DNA from: Thermoguttaceae bacterium
Lineage (GTDB): Bacteria; Planctomycetota; Planctomycetia; Pirellulales; Thermoguttaceae
Direction of reading: 5' to 3'
NCBI GenBank assembly: GCA_025062105.1
Contig: JANXAQ010000144.1
Location: 44,267-108,266 of the forward strand
Length of the DNA: 64,000 nt
Shown here: positions 63,753 through 64,000 of the stretch, one piece after another
How positions within the stretch are numbered: position 1 is the stretch's first letter
How the letters are laid out: each line of letters opens with the position of its first letter
Translations under genes and position numbers: made by a program
The notes under the pieces: generated by a model
The model's database searches: none
Told to the model about the DNA's origin: nothing
The model's input: the letters and a program-made list of their open reading frames with translations, nothing else

Positions 63753-63994
63753 CGCGCTGTTATACATATCTTGGGGGCCAGAGGGGGTATCCAAGCCTCC
63801 TACTGCGGCTGGATAAGTACTAACGGGCTTTGGAACCGATGGACCAGCAGATTTAGGGAATTTGGGACCTATAGGAAAACGCTCTTTAGAGCCAAATGGT
63901 TGCTCTTTAACATAACTTTTTATGTATATTGTCTATACTGCCCATTTTGCTGGACGACCCTTCCGCAGAATCTTCACTTGGGTATAACAGCGAG
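63753..63994. repeat. Family F element
   Basis: GCGCGCTGTTATACATATC to TTGGGTATAACAGCGAG, next to the window end. The flanking duplication cannot be judged because too little sequence follows. Confidence 0.75.
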
Positions 63995-64000
63995 ACGGGC

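Overview
The window looks like a chromosomal segment of a planctomycete. The main pointer is a DUF1559 prepilin-like protein (55341-56456, minus strand): a class III type IV pilin leader followed by the [13 protein letters not shown] block typical of Planctomycetota. Paired adjacent clpP genes, an SGLT-like sodium symporter and a large multi-membrane protein of a planctomycete type fit the same picture. A lineage near Pirellulales is an inference. No rRNA, plasmid, phage, CRISPR or transposase gene is visible.

The genes are mostly single housekeeping genes on both strands, separated by long spacers; recognisable coding sequence covers only about 57% of the window. In order: leuA; an acetyltransferase of the FemAB/CelD type; a multi-TM protein; a solute-binding lipoprotein; an RluD-type pseudouridine synthase; a membrane-anchored TPR-like protein; an XRE regulator convergent with rsmE; an ExeA-type ATPase; glgC; priA; a CbpA-like dnaJ next to rnpA; ruvB; a small-multidrug-export-like membrane protein; a sodium/solute symporter; tRNA-Arg(TCG) followed by a PAS histidine kinase; acnA with a family 2 glycosyltransferase; rfbA and rfbD (dTDP-rhamnose); a class I rRNA-type methyltransferase; a TerC protein; tRNA-Gly(GCC); tig with two clpP genes; the DUF1559 protein; an AddB-type nuclease/helicase subunit; an LRAT-like protein and a small membrane protein.

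The spacers are the striking part. Nearly all are built from at least six families of short non-coding inverted-terminal-repeat elements, here called A to F, plus minor ones. A is about 190 bp, ends GGAACCTCTGCA/TGCAGAGGTTCC and often has 4-bp flanking duplications; about 29 full or partial copies are seen. B is about 150 bp, ends CTCGACTTTTGCCATTTT/AAAATGGCAAAAGTCGAG and has flanking repeats of 5-7 bp; about 30 copies. C (about 155 bp) and E (about 155 bp) share AGAGGYTGTC arms but have different cores. D is about 112 bp (GGCTCTGTTGAAA/TTTCAACAGAGCC). F is about 245-285 bp (CTCGCTGTTATACACA/TGTGTATAACAGCGAG) with 9-10 bp flanking duplications. They are inserted into each other repeatedly (A in A, D in A, A and B in B, F in B), so their relative ages can be read. 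Several sit exactly at stop codons, and others end 25-65 bp before start codons, where the A family would place an extended -10 motif.

Gene functions were assigned by reading protein motifs by eye. Repeat borders come from visual comparison of copies and can be off by a few bases.
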